Assembly: GCA_030158305.1 (NCBI GenBank) | Contig: JAOATE010000091.1 | Location: 16,104-80,103, forward strand | Length of the DNA stretch: 64,000 nt | Source: Burkholderiaceae bacterium | GTDB taxonomy: Bacteria; Pseudomonadota; Gammaproteobacteria; Burkholderiales; Burkholderiaceae_B | Direction of reading: 5' to 3' | Shown: piece after piece, positions 18,068 through 27,310 of the stretch | How positions within the stretch are numbered: the first letter of the stretch is position 1 | Layout of the letters: each line of letters starts with the position of its first letter | Made by a program: the position numbers and the translations under genes | Notes under the pieces: generated by a model | The model's database searches: none | Seen by the model: the letters and a program-made list of their open reading frames with translations, nothing else | What the model was told of the DNA's origin: nothing

Positions 18068-20903
18068 AAACACACTCAATTTGCCCGATACACCCTTCCC
18101 GATGCGTGGAGACCTTCCGCGTCGTGAACCTGCTTGGGTCGCACAATGGCAAGAAAAAAAGGTTTATCAAGCGATTCGTGACGCAAGCCGCGGTCGCCCT
18201 AGCTTTTTATTGCATGACGGCCCGCCCTATGCGAATGGCGACATTCACATCGGTCACGCCGTCAATAAAATTCTAAAGGACATCATCGTCAAAAGCCGCA
18301 ACATGGCGGGTTTTGATGCGGCGTATGTTCCAGGTTGGGATTGTCACGGCATGCCCATCGAAATTCAGATCGAAAAGAAATTTGGCAAGCACTTGCCTGT
18401 TGCCGAAGTGCAGGCAAAAGCACGCGCTTACGCGCTTGAGCAAATCGAGAGACAGAAAAAAGACTTTGAGCGTTTGGGCGTCTTGGGTGATTGGAATCGC
18501 CCTTACCTGACCATGAATTTCAGCAATGAAGCCAATGAAATTCGAGCGCTCGGGCGTATTTTAGAAAAAGGCTATGTTTTTCGTGGTCTAAAACCCGTTA
18601 ACTGGTGCTTTGACTGCGGTTCTGCTTTGGCTGAAGCCGAGGTCGAATACGCGGATCGTCAGGATCCAGCCGTTCACATTGCCTTTCCGTTTGCAGACCG
18701 TCCTGCCCTCGCAAAAGCATTTGGCCTGCCCGAAGTGGATGCCGGCGCTATTGTGATTTGGACGACGACGCCTTGGACCATCCCTTCCAATCAAGCGCTG
18801 AATATCCATCCAGAGTTTAAGTACGCGCTCGTGCGTGTGACGCCGGCACCCTCAACGGGTTCGCTGCTGATTTTGGCCGCAGATCGCGTTGAGGCTTGCC
18901 TCAAAGAATGGGGGCTCGAAGGCGACATTATCGCGGAATGCGTTGGCCTCGCTCTGGATCAAATTACCTTCGATCATCCCTTGGCAAGTTTCGACGAAGG
19001 CTACCGCCGCGTCGCGCCGATTTATCTCGGCGACTATGTGACGCTGGATACAGGAACAGGCGTTGTGCACTCTGCGCCCGCCTACGGTGTTGAAGACTTC
19101 CTCTCCTGCAAAGCCAATGGGATGAAAGATGCTGACATCATTAATCCTGTGATGGGTGATGGCAAGTACGTGCCGTCCCTGCCTGGCTTTGGTGGACTCA
19201 GCATTTGGGCAGCTAATCCGAAAATTGTTGAAGCGTTGACTGCGGCAGGAACTTTGCTTAAGCAAGAGCCGCATTCACATAGTTATATGCATTGCTGGCG
19301 ACACAAGACACCCATCATTTACCGGGCGACTAGCCAATGGTTTGCCGGGATGGATGTTCAGCCGATCGACAATAACGCGACTTTGCGCCAAAGTGCCTTA
19401 GCTGCGATTGATGCCACAGCGTTTTACCCTGCCTGGGGACGCGCACGATTGCATGCAATGATCGCAAATAGACCTGACTGGACATTGTCTCGCCAACGTC
19501 AATGGGGCGTGCCGATGGCGTTCTTTATCCACAAAGAAACAGGCGCGCTTCATCCAAACACACCTGCACTACTAGAAGAAGTCGCTAAACGTGTGGAAAA
19601 ACACGGCATTGAAGCTTGGCAAGCGATTGAACCGTCTGACCTGCTGGGAGATGATGCAAACGACTACGAGAAAAATCGCGACACGCTCGATGTATGGTTT
19701 GACTCAGGCACGACGCACGCCACAGTATTGGGTGGTCCTGACAATCAGCACAATGGCTCGCATGGCGAACTGACTTGGCCTGCGGACATGTACCTTGAAG
19801 GCTCAGATCAACATCGCGGTTGGTTCCACTCGTCTTTGTTGACGGGTTGTATGCTCTCGGGACGCGCGCCTTACAAGAGCCTTCTGACCCACGGTTTCGT
19901 GGTGGATGGTCAGGGCCGCAAAATGAGTAAATCAGTCGGCAATGTGATTGCACCTCAAAAAGTGTCTGATAGCCTGGGTGCAGAGATTTTGCGTCTATGG
20001 GTGGCCAGCACGGATTATTCTGGTGAGTTGTCCATTTCTGACGAAATCCTCAAGCGCGTGGTTGAGGGCTATCGTCGCATTCGTAACACCTTGCGCTTCC
20101 TGCTTGCCAACCTCGCTGACTTTGATGCCTCCACGGATATCGTCGCAGCGAGTGATTTATTAGAAATCGATCGCTATGCCTTGACGATGACCTCAAAAAT
20201 GCAAGCAGAGGTCTTATCTTGTTTTGAGAAATACGACTTCCACCCCGCCATGTCTCGCTTACAGCATTTCTGCTCAGAAGACCTCGGCGCGTTTTATCTC
20301 GATGTATTAAAAGATCGACTTTACACGTCCGCACCGCGCAGTCTTGCTCGACGCTCGGCCCAAACCGCTCTGCTGCACATTACGCAGACTCTGCTCAAGC
20401 TGATGGCGCCTGTATTGTCCTTTACGGCCGAAGAGGCCTGGGGGATTTTGCTCAGCTCAACACTGAAATCCTCTCCTGATATTGGTCGTCTGACCATTTT
20501 TACCGAATGCTTCCATGTGATGCCAAAGGTTGCTGACTCCGAGGTGCTGGAGCAGCGTTGGTTGAGATTGCGCGAGATTCGGGCGCTTGTCATGCGCAAG
20601 CTCGAGGACTTACGGAGCGCAGGGAATATTGGCTCTTCCTTGCAGGGCGAAGTCGATCTGACTGCTCATGGTGATGATCTGGCATTACTGCAAAGCGTTG
20701 AAGATCAATTACCCTTTATCTTTATCGTTTCGCGCGTAGGTATTCACGCAGGTGCTGGAGAATTGGAAATCAGCATTGCGCCCTCTACGCATCAAAAATG
20801 TGAACGCTGTTGGCACTGGCGCGACGATATCGGTCAAGATCAAGCGCATCCTCACATCTGCGGTCGCTGTGTAGATAACTTAAATGAAGCTGCAGCCAGC
20901 TAA
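18057..20903 (+). CDS. ileS: Isoleucyl-tRNA synthetase
   Basis: Charges tRNA-Ile; 948 aa. Class I signatures HIGH (64-67) and KMSKS (622-626), a CP1 editing domain with [10 protein letters not shown], and a C-terminal zinc ribbon with CERCWHW and CGRC. The start is the ATG at 18057 ([10 protein letters not shown]), which overlaps the end of ribF by 11 nt; 13 codons of upstream open frame are read-back into ribF. lspA follows after 2 nt. Confidence 0.98.
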   Translation: MDYKNTLNLPDTPFPMRGDLPRREPAWVAQWQEKKVYQAIRDASRGRPSFLLHDGPPYANGDIHIGHAVNKILKDIIVKSRNMAGFDAAYVPGWDCHGMPIEIQIEKKFGKHLPVAEVQAKARAYALEQIERQKKDFERLGVLGDWNRPYLTMNFSNEANEIRALGRILEKGYVFRGLKPVNWCFDCGSALAEAEVEYADRQDPAVHIAFPFADRPALAKAFGLPEVDAGAIVIWTTTPWTIPSNQALNIHPEFKYALVRVTPAPSTGSLLILAADRVEACLKEWGLEGDIIAECVGLALDQITFDHPLASFDEGYRRVAPIYLGDYVTLDTGTGVVHSAPAYGVEDFLSCKANGMKDADIINPVMGDGKYVPSLPGFGGLSIWAANPKIVEALTAAGTLLKQEPHSHSYMHCWRHKTPIIYRATSQWFAGMDVQPIDNNATLRQSALAAIDATAFYPAWGRARLHAMIANRPDWTLSRQRQWGVPMAFFIHKETGALHPNTPALLEEVAKRVEKHGIEAWQAIEPSDLLGDDANDYEKNRDTLDVWFDSGTTHATVLGGPDNQHNGSHGELTWPADMYLEGSDQHRGWFHSSLLTGCMLSGRAPYKSLLTHGFVVDGQGRKMSKSVGNVIAPQKVSDSLGAEILRLWVASTDYSGELSISDEILKRVVEGYRRIRNTLRFLLANLADFDASTDIVAASDLLEIDRYALTMTSKMQAEVLSCFEKYDFHPAMSRLQHFCSEDLGAFYLDVLKDRLYTSAPRSLARRSAQTALLHITQTLLKLMAPVLSFTAEEAWGILLSSTLKSSPDIGRLTIFTECFHVMPKVADSEVLEQRWLRLREIRALVMRKLEDLRSAGNIGSSLQGEVDLTAHGDDLALLQSVEDQLPFIFIVSRVGIHAGAGELEISIAPSTHQKCERCWHWRDDIGQDQAHPHICGRCVDNLNEAAAS

Positions 20904-20905
20904 GT

Positions 20906-21445
20906 ATGGAGAGCGACAAGCCAGACACGTCACACTCGCCCATTCCCGATTTAGTCGGTTATCGCGGAATGGGAAGATGGCTTCTGCTAGCGTTGTTATT
21001 GATTGTGCTGGATCAACTGACTAAGATTGGTTTTGATCATGCCCTGCGGTATGGAGAGCGCGTCAACGTTTTGCCTGTTTTTGATTTCACCTTGCTCTAC
21101 AACAAAGGCGCTGCATTTAGTTTTTTAGCAGATCAGCCCGGTTGGCAACGTTGGTTTTTTACCATTCTGGGGATTGGTGCAAGCGCATTTATTCTTTGGA
21201 TGATGCACACCCACCGCTCTCAGCATCGCTTCATGTTGGCGCTCACGCTGATTCTTGGTGGTGCTCTTGGTAATGTGATTGATCGTATCGCCTATGGTCA
21301 TGTTGTGGACTTTTTGCTTTTTTATTGGCAAAACTGGTATTACCCTGCTTTCAATGTAGCCGATGCAGGCATCACAGTCGGTGCTATCCTTTTAATCATT
21401 GACGAAATTCTTCGCCTTCGAGGTCAGCATGCAAGATCTTCTTGA
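20906..21445 (+). CDS. lspA: Lipoprotein signal peptidase (signal peptidase II)
   Basis: Inner-membrane aspartyl protease that cleaves prolipoproteins after lipidation; 179 aa. Four transmembrane segments, a DQLTK motif near the first, and the two catalytic aspartates in GNVIDR and FNVADAGI. The N-terminus is about 20 residues longer than minimal family members. It starts 2 nt after the ileS stop; its last 17 nt overlap coaBC. Confidence 0.96.
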   Translation: MESDKPDTSHSPIPDLVGYRGMGRWLLLALLLIVLDQLTKIGFDHALRYGERVNVLPVFDFTLLYNKGAAFSFLADQPGWQRWFFTILGIGASAFILWMMHTHRSQHRFMLALTLILGGALGNVIDRIAYGHVVDFLLFYWQNWYYPAFNVADAGITVGAILLIIDEILRLRGQHARSS

Positions 21446-22634
21446 TAAACGGATTGTGCTGGGTTTGAGTGGGGGCATTGCTTGCTACAAGGCTGCCGAT
21501 CTTGTTCGTAGACTGATCGAACGAGGTGCGCAAGTCGACGTTGTCATGACTGAAGCCGCAACGCGCTTTATTACAGCCGTGACGATGCAGGCTTTGAGTG
21601 GACGACCCGTATTTGTAGATGCCTGGGATAATCGCATCCATAACAATATGGCGCATATCCAACTCACCAGAGGTGCTGATGCGATACTGATCGCTCCCGC
21701 TTCGGCTGACTTTATGGCCAAGCTTGTTCAGGGGCGTGCAGATGATCTGCTTTCGACACTTTGCCTTGCGCGTGCGTGCCCATTATTGGTGGCTCCCGCG
21801 ATGAATCGCGAGATGTGGCTCGCGGCTCCTACTCAGCGAAACGTCGCTCAGCTTTCCCAAGACGGTATCGAAATACTGGGTCCTGGTAGTGGTGAGCAAG
21901 CATGTGGCGAAACGGGTGATGGTCGTATGCTCGAGCCATTGCAAATTATTGCAGAGCTCAAGCGGTTTTTTCAGCCCAAGCATTTTAAAAACTTGCACGT
22001 ACTCTTAACGGCTGGGCCGACGATCGAGCCGATTGATCCCGTGAGAGTGTTAAGTAATCGGTCCTCTGGCAAGACTGGTTATGCACTTGCCGAGGCTGCC
22101 TGGGAAGCTGGAGCAAACGTGACCCTGATCTCAGGACCGACCGCACTGCCATGTCCCTATGGAGTGACACGTTTGGACGTCGATACCGCTCAGCAAATGC
22201 ACGATGCGGTCATGTCGAACCTATCTGGGCAGGATATTTTTATTTCGGTTGCGGCGGTTGCTGACTGGCGCATTAAAAATGTTTCGTCAGAAAAAATTAA
22301 GAAAAGTGGTTCATCCACACCTGAATTAAAGTTTGAAACGAATCCGGACATTCTTGCAGCTGTTGCCTCCCTCAAAGATGGTCCGTGGTGTGTTGGATTT
22401 GCAGCAGAAACTGAAAACCTTTCCGAATTTGCTCATGCTAAGAGACTTCGAAAAGGTATCCCAATGCTGATCGGCAACTTAGCCCAACATGTCATGGACG
22501 CAGATCAAACGACTGTTTCTATTTTTGATGAGCAAGGGGAACATGCCCTCCCCTTGAGCTCCAAACAGGATGTCGCCAGACAACTTGTGAGTGCGATTGC
22601 ACAACGCTTTCAACGCTCACAACCGTCAAAATAG
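21429..22634 (+). CDS. coaBC: Bifunctional phosphopantothenoylcysteine decarboxylase/synthetase
   Basis: Two successive steps of coenzyme A synthesis; 401 aa. N-terminal flavoprotein CoaC domain: GLSGGIACYK, the catalytic His in NMAHIQLT, PAMNREMW, and the catalytic Cys in GEQACGETGDGRM. C-terminal CoaB domain: LLTAGPTIEPIDPVR and SNRSSGKTGYALAEA. The start is ATG 21429 (MQDLLDK) with GAGG 5 nt upstream, inside the end of lspA. Confidence 0.96.
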   Translation: MQDLLDKRIVLGLSGGIACYKAADLVRRLIERGAQVDVVMTEAATRFITAVTMQALSGRPVFVDAWDNRIHNNMAHIQLTRGADAILIAPASADFMAKLVQGRADDLLSTLCLARACPLLVAPAMNREMWLAAPTQRNVAQLSQDGIEILGPGSGEQACGETGDGRMLEPLQIIAELKRFFQPKHFKNLHVLLTAGPTIEPIDPVRVLSNRSSGKTGYALAEAAWEAGANVTLISGPTALPCPYGVTRLDVDTAQQMHDAVMSNLSGQDIFISVAAVADWRIKNVSSEKIKKSGSSTPELKFETNPDILAAVASLKDGPWCVGFAAETENLSEFAHAKRLRKGIPMLIGNLAQHVMDADQTTVSIFDEQGEHALPLSSKQDVARQLVSAIAQRFQRSQPSK

Positions 22635-22651
22635 ATTATTTAGGTCTATAC

Positions 22652-23311
22652 ATGCAAGCGTTGATCGACCAGCTCGTCTTATTCATCCAAAACAATCAGT
22701 CTTGGGCAGGACTAGTCATTTTTATCATGACTTTCGGTGAATCTTTGTTTGTACTCGGAATTTTCATCCCTGCAACTGTGTTGTTATTTGCTACAGGCAC
22801 CTTGATTGCAACCGGCACACTTGATGCAGGACCCATATTATTTTGGGGCATTGCTGGAGCTATTGTTGGGGACGCACTGTCCTTTTGGCTTGGTCGCTGG
22901 ATGGGCCCTAAAGTTTTACGCCACAAAAGGTTGAATGCCTACCGTAGACAAGTCGCTCGCGCTCGACTCTTTTTCTACAGATACGGATTTTTAGCTGTAT
23001 TAATTGCTCGTTTTTTAGGCCCGCTCCGCTGTTTTATTCCGACCGTTGCTGGCGTAATGGGCATGCCTGAACTTCGTTTTCAACTGGCAAATATCATCTC
23101 CGCGATTTTGTGGCTACCTGCCCTTTTGGCTCCAGGATATCTTGCCTCCCTGAGCGTTGAAGCGCTTAAGCAAGGTCAGCACTCTACTATTTATTCTCTG
23201 GTGGGTCTTGCGGTGATTGCCACAATTGCCTGGCTCGTCATTCGCAAAAGACGTGAAGTCAAACACAAGCAAACAAATTCGCGTAAACGTATTCGTCATC
23301 ACGACATTTAA
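22652..23311 (+). CDS. DedA family membrane protein
   Basis: Integral inner-membrane protein of the DedA/VTT superfamily, whose members include undecaprenyl-phosphate and phospholipid flippases; 219 aa. Seen: GESLFVLGIFIPAT near the N-terminus, GDALSFWLGR, and the conserved RFLGPLRCFIPTVAGVMGM re-entrant loop. A strongly basic C-terminal tail (RKRREVKHK and RKRIRHH) faces the cytoplasm. AGGT precedes the ATG. The substrate is not known; it lies 17 nt after coaBC, probably same transcript. Confidence 0.9.
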   Translation: MQALIDQLVLFIQNNQSWAGLVIFIMTFGESLFVLGIFIPATVLLFATGTLIATGTLDAGPILFWGIAGAIVGDALSFWLGRWMGPKVLRHKRLNAYRRQVARARLFFYRYGFLAVLIARFLGPLRCFIPTVAGVMGMPELRFQLANIISAILWLPALLAPGYLASLSVEALKQGQHSTIYSLVGLAVIATIAWLVIRKRREVKHKQTNSRKRIRHHDI

Positions 23312-23330
23312 ATAGAATCTTGAGCTCACT

Positions 23331-23780
23331 ATGAAAGCTGTAGACGTAAAAATATTAGATCCTCGTATGCGTGAGCAATTGCCTGCTTATGCAACGAGTG
23401 GCTCAGCAGGCTTGGACCTGAGAGCGTGTTTGGACCAGCCTCTTGTATTGGAACCTGGCATGACACAGCTTATTCCAACAGGATTGGCGATTCACGTAGC
23501 CGATCCAGGGTATGCCGCAGTGATCTTGCCTCGATCAGGTCTTGGTCATAAGCACGGCATCGTATTGGGTAACTTAGTGGGCCTGATCGATTCTGATTAT
23601 CAAGGGCCATTAATGGTGTCTGCTTGGAACCGCAGCAGCGTCGCCTATACGCTTGAACCCATGGAACGCTTGGCTCAACTTGTCGTTTTACCCATCGCAC
23701 AGATTCAATTCAATGTGGTCGAAGATTTTGATCTTAGTAGCCGTGGATCTAGCGGTTTTGGTAGTACTGGCAAAAGCTAA
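23331..23780 (+). CDS. dut: Deoxyuridine 5'-triphosphate nucleotidohydrolase
   Basis: Hydrolyses dUTP to dUMP, keeping uracil out of DNA; trimeric, 149 aa. All five dUTPase motifs are visible: [37 protein letters not shown] and the C-terminal [10 protein letters not shown]. dut next to coaBC is a well-known proteobacterial arrangement; here dedA is inserted between them. It ends 4 bp from the convergent pqiC, with no terminator visible. Confidence 0.97.
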   Translation: MKAVDVKILDPRMREQLPAYATSGSAGLDLRACLDQPLVLEPGMTQLIPTGLAIHVADPGYAAVILPRSGLGHKHGIVLGNLVGLIDSDYQGPLMVSAWNRSSVAYTLEPMERLAQLVVLPIAQIQFNVVEDFDLSSRGSSGFGSTGKS

Positions 23781-23784
23781 ATTG

Positions 23785-24417
23785 CTATCGACTACAAGAA
23801 GATCCAGCAGGAGCCTTTTGGTTTTTTAAGGCTTCTGTTAGCTGGGTCGCGAGCGCTTGAACGTTTTCCTGTTGTCCCCTAACTAACGCAAGCACCCCAA
23901 TATCGACGGGTTGAACCAACCTTGTGTAGCATGTCAAAAAAGACTTGCTACCAGGAAAACGCATACTCCAGACCGCATCCAAGGCGACGGACTGCCCGGG
24001 GATTAAATCAAATCGCTGCACAGCCAATTGTATTTTTGTGACAGACGCGCCTGCGGCTTCGGTGACAAGTTTTTGTACAGGCGGCATGCCTATGCGTTGC
24101 GTCAATGCTTGAGAGAGCGCCGTCGACAGCTGGGCTGAAAGAGAGCCAGACCAACGATCCTCACTGAGCACCATCAGACGACCATCACCCTGACTGACCA
24201 CGAGCGAAATATTGTCCACCTCGGCAGGCACGCTAATTTCGGACAAGGAATAGGCACCGACACTCTTTCCAAGCGCTTCTTTGCTTGAAGAAACAGTTGT
24301 TGACGGCGGTGGTGGCGAAGCCTGACTCAAGGTGTAGTGCTGAGCAGGAGGACCTGCGCAACCCACAAGACTTAAAACGCCCAAAGCCAATGCCAAGCGC
24401 TTGAGAGAAATCATCAT
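23785..24417 (-). CDS. pqiC: PqiC/YmbA-like outer-membrane lipoprotein
   Basis: ABC-type transport auxiliary lipoprotein (DUF330 family); 210 aa. Signal peptide with lipobox LVGC (Cys20), then a periplasmic domain with HYTLSQ, SVGAYSLSEISVPAEVD and DRWSGSLSAQLSTALSQAL. In E. coli PqiC is the outer-membrane partner of the PqiB channel that moves lipids between membranes. The start ATG at 24417 overlaps the pqiB stop (ATGATG: the second ATG is also possible). Function inferred from the neighbour. Confidence 0.88.
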   Translation of the reverse strand: MMISLKRLALALGVLSLVGCAGPPAQHYTLSQASPPPPSTTVSSSKEALGKSVGAYSLSEISVPAEVDNISLVVSQGDGRLMVLSEDRWSGSLSAQLSTALSQALTQRIGMPPVQKLVTEAAGASVTKIQLAVQRFDLIPGQSVALDAVWSMRFPGSKSFLTCYTRLVQPVDIGVLALVRGQQENVQALATQLTEALKNQKAPAGSSCSR

Positions 24418-26087
24418 TTACTTGGAGCTCCAAGAGTATCTCGGGAATATGGCTGAGCGCCTCGTCCTCGGATAATAGAATCGGGATTAGCCTGCAAACT
24501 ATCTGTCAAAGAACGCAGGGACTTGAGACTCCCCTTTAGATCTTCGAGCATAGACTCCGTGTTGGACGTAAGCGGACTACCGGGTGCAATCAAAGTATTG
24601 AGATTTTTAACAGTCAACTCAATCTGCGTCAGAGTGGAAGCTAGCTTAGGTGTGACGCTTTTATCCAGATTTGCACTCATGCGCTTAATTTGTACGACCA
24701 TCTCATCAAGATCTTCTGCAATTTTCTCGAAGGGAATTTTATCGATTTTGGCGATGATGCTGCCAATCTGCGCTTGCATGCTTCCCAGATCATCTGCAGC
24801 AATCGTTGGCATGATAAAGGGTAGCGTTGTTTGATTAGATTCAGAGGGAGGCAGGTTCGGAAAGTCCGCTAAGGCGATGTAGAGCTGACCGGTCAAAATA
24901 CTCCCTGTTCTCAATTGCGCTCGAAGCCCTTTGTTAGTCATACTATTCAACGACTCTGCCAGATCCCCTGGAGTCTGGTGAGCGAGCTTAAGATCAGTAT
25001 AGACAGTGCCCAAACGCTCAGGATAAAGGGTCCCTTCTACTACGGTAAAAAATTGTCTAGTCATAATGTCGAAATCAAGTTCGACAGAATCCACCACGCC
25101 GAGGTCTACACCGTGAAATACAACCGGCGCACCGATATTTAACCCACGAACGGGTTGGTCAAAACGCATACGAATTGGCACAGCAACACCTTTAGGGACA
25201 ACGGCTGCAGCATTGCGAGAGTCGTAGAGTTTGAAAGGCTTTTTCGCATCAATTAATGGTTGAGGCTTACCAAAGGAGGAAAATGATATCCCACCTGCAA
25301 TCAATGAAATCAATGACTCCGTTTGCAGATGCATCCCGCCCGCACCGATCGTCAAGTCAATACCACTTTCATTCCAAAAGCGTGTGCTGGTATCAATATA
25401 TTTGTCGTAGGGTGCGTCAACGAAAATATTGAGATCCACAAATTTACCCGCATCGTTTAGTGAAAACCCCGTCACAAGTCCGACTTGAATTCTTCGATAA
25501 AAAATCGGAGCGCCAGGTCCCAAAGAACCTAAGCTATCGGTACGCAACACATAATGGCTGCCAGGCCGATTGCTGGAGATTGGAGGAGGAAGCTCCAAAC
25601 CGACAAAGTTTCTCTCACTTTCGCGAGATTTTGCACTCCCATCAAAATCAGTTTCAATGTAGGAGCCGGACAAGAGCGTAGTCAGTCCAGAAACCCCGCC
25701 GAAACCCACGCGAGGCCTGACCACCCAAAAGCGCGAACCTTCATGCGCAAACGCTGCACCATCCTTGGTCAGATCCGCCTCAACCACCACGCCATCCTGA
25801 GTGCTATTGAGGCGAACGCTTTTAACTAAGCCTATTACCACATCACGATATTTAATTTGTGTCTTACCATTTTCAATTCCGGTCGCTGACTGAAATGAAA
25901 TCGTGATCTTTGGACCTTGCTGAGAGTAGTCATGCCAGATAATAGACAGTCCCACAAGAAGCGCTGCGAGTGGGATGAACCACACCCAAGCGAGACTCCG
26001 CTTAGGACGCCTAGCGACACGCGGTAATGATTTCTCAGCGGACTTACTTTGCAGGTCGGGCATACCAAACTCATTAAGTTGGCCCAA
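24414..26087 (-). CDS. pqiB: PqiB-like MCE (MlaD) domain lipid-transport protein
   Basis: Periplasm-spanning MCE protein anchored in the inner membrane; 557 aa. A basic cytosolic N-terminus, one transmembrane helix (about 30-50) and three MCE/MlaD domains in a row (beginning near ITISFQSATGIENG, GAPIFYRRIQVG and GAPVVFHGVDLG), then a long helical C-terminus that forms the needle in E. coli PqiB. The TTG at 26087 has AAGGA 8 nt upstream; the ATG at 26063 (8 codons in) is the alternative. Follows pqiA by 26 nt. Confidence 0.92.
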   Translation of the reverse strand: MGQLNEFGMPDLQSKSAEKSLPRVARRPKRSLAWVWFIPLAALLVGLSIIWHDYSQQGPKITISFQSATGIENGKTQIKYRDVVIGLVKSVRLNSTQDGVVVEADLTKDGAAFAHEGSRFWVVRPRVGFGGVSGLTTLLSGSYIETDFDGSAKSRESERNFVGLELPPPISSNRPGSHYVLRTDSLGSLGPGAPIFYRRIQVGLVTGFSLNDAGKFVDLNIFVDAPYDKYIDTSTRFWNESGIDLTIGAGGMHLQTESLISLIAGGISFSSFGKPQPLIDAKKPFKLYDSRNAAAVVPKGVAVPIRMRFDQPVRGLNIGAPVVFHGVDLGVVDSVELDFDIMTRQFFTVVEGTLYPERLGTVYTDLKLAHQTPGDLAESLNSMTNKGLRAQLRTGSILTGQLYIALADFPNLPPSESNQTTLPFIMPTIAADDLGSMQAQIGSIIAKIDKIPFEKIAEDLDEMVVQIKRMSANLDKSVTPKLASTLTQIELTVKNLNTLIAPGSPLTSNTESMLEDLKGSLKSLRSLTDSLQANPDSIIRGRGAQPYSRDTLGAPSK

Positions 26088-26113
26088 GGCGAAATTCCTT
26101 GAGCCTAAAAAGA

Positions 26114-27310
26114 CTAAATATTAAAAGGAGATGATACTTGACGGCGGTAGCCGGCGCGTCGCCAAGCCAGTCGTGGGTCAAAACTCAGTGCAGCCAGCAT
26201 CGTCAAAATCACAACTGCACCAAAAGCAACCGCCCCACTCCCTGGCTCGATACGGAGTAAGGCACCAAACTGTCCCAGAGCTGAAAGCAAAATCACAACA
26301 AATACATCCAACATTGACCACTGTCCGATGAACTCGACCACGCGGTAAATCTGTGTCCGCCGACGTAAGCCACGCATCGCACCGAACTGAGTGAGCGCCA
26401 ATAAAACTGAAAGTGCCACGAGCTTAAACACAGGCACCAATACACTTGCAACCAAGACAACAAGTGCGATATCCCAAGAGCCCATTTGAAATAATTCGAT
26501 GACGCCTCCGAGAATTGTGTGAGCGGAGGTTCCGCCTACCGACGTGATTTTCATGATGGGCAATAAATTAGCAGGTATGTACAAAATCACTGCTGCGAGC
26601 AAGAGCGCCCACACCTGCTTAATCTGCGCAGGCGATGGTGGTTTAGGTAAAGTTGGTAATTGGGCAGGCACACCCAAGTCGAGCGCCATCAGACGTAATC
26701 TATGCGCATCTAGACGACCCATACTCGTGATAAAAATCGCTGCACACGCAGTCGCAAATAAACCAACACCTGCGACTAATGAAGCTAATCCGGCAAGCTT
26801 GACGACGGAGACAAGAATACCAACCAAAAATACTGGGACCATGCACCAAGGCTTTAAGTGGTCAATCATCTTGATTGCCCACTCAAAATATGCGGGCAAC
26901 CGTCCAAGGGACAGTGGCAACATCACTGAAAAAAGCAAGCCAAGCTGAAACACAGGGAGTAAAAAGCCTGCTGCAAATGTAACAATCGCAACCTCTTGGT
27001 AACCCTCTTTCCACACGACTGAAACGGCATCAAAAAAGGTTGCCGCTTGTCCTTGGCCTTGTACATAAAGCGTGGCAACAGGGTAAATATTTGCAAAAAA
27101 CAAACTGATGAAAGCCGTCAAAATAATGGCAAGCCAGGCATTCGGAGTGAAAGCCGCATAAGACTCCAATACGCTATGACAGCGAATGCATTGAGCCCAT
27201 TGATCAGGCTCAAGTTCAGGACGTAAATAAACAGCCCCACACTGATGACAAGTCAAAGTGAGGGGCTGAGAGGGATTTACTAGCGAATGGTCGCTTTCTA
27301 ACGTCATCAA
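26114..27310 (-). CDS. pqiA: PqiA-like inner-membrane protein (two PqiA domains)
   Basis: Multi-spanning membrane protein that works with PqiB/PqiC in envelope lipid transport; 398 aa. A zinc-ribbon-like C21/C24 and C41/C44 precedes the first membrane block. The second block has the family motif YIPANLLPIMKI. The second Cys pair set present between the two halves of E. coli PqiA is absent here (the linker has Pro/Lys instead). The ATG overlaps the clpA stop (ATGA), so its synthesis is coupled to clpA. Confidence 0.9.
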   Translation of the reverse strand: MMTLESDHSLVNPSQPLTLTCHQCGAVYLRPELEPDQWAQCIRCHSVLESYAAFTPNAWLAIILTAFISLFFANIYPVATLYVQGQGQAATFFDAVSVVWKEGYQEVAIVTFAAGFLLPVFQLGLLFSVMLPLSLGRLPAYFEWAIKMIDHLKPWCMVPVFLVGILVSVVKLAGLASLVAGVGLFATACAAIFITSMGRLDAHRLRLMALDLGVPAQLPTLPKPPSPAQIKQVWALLLAAVILYIPANLLPIMKITSVGGTSAHTILGGVIELFQMGSWDIALVVLVASVLVPVFKLVALSVLLALTQFGAMRGLRRRTQIYRVVEFIGQWSMLDVFVVILLSALGQFGALLRIEPGSGAVAFGAVVILTMLAALSFDPRLAWRRAGYRRQVSSPFNI

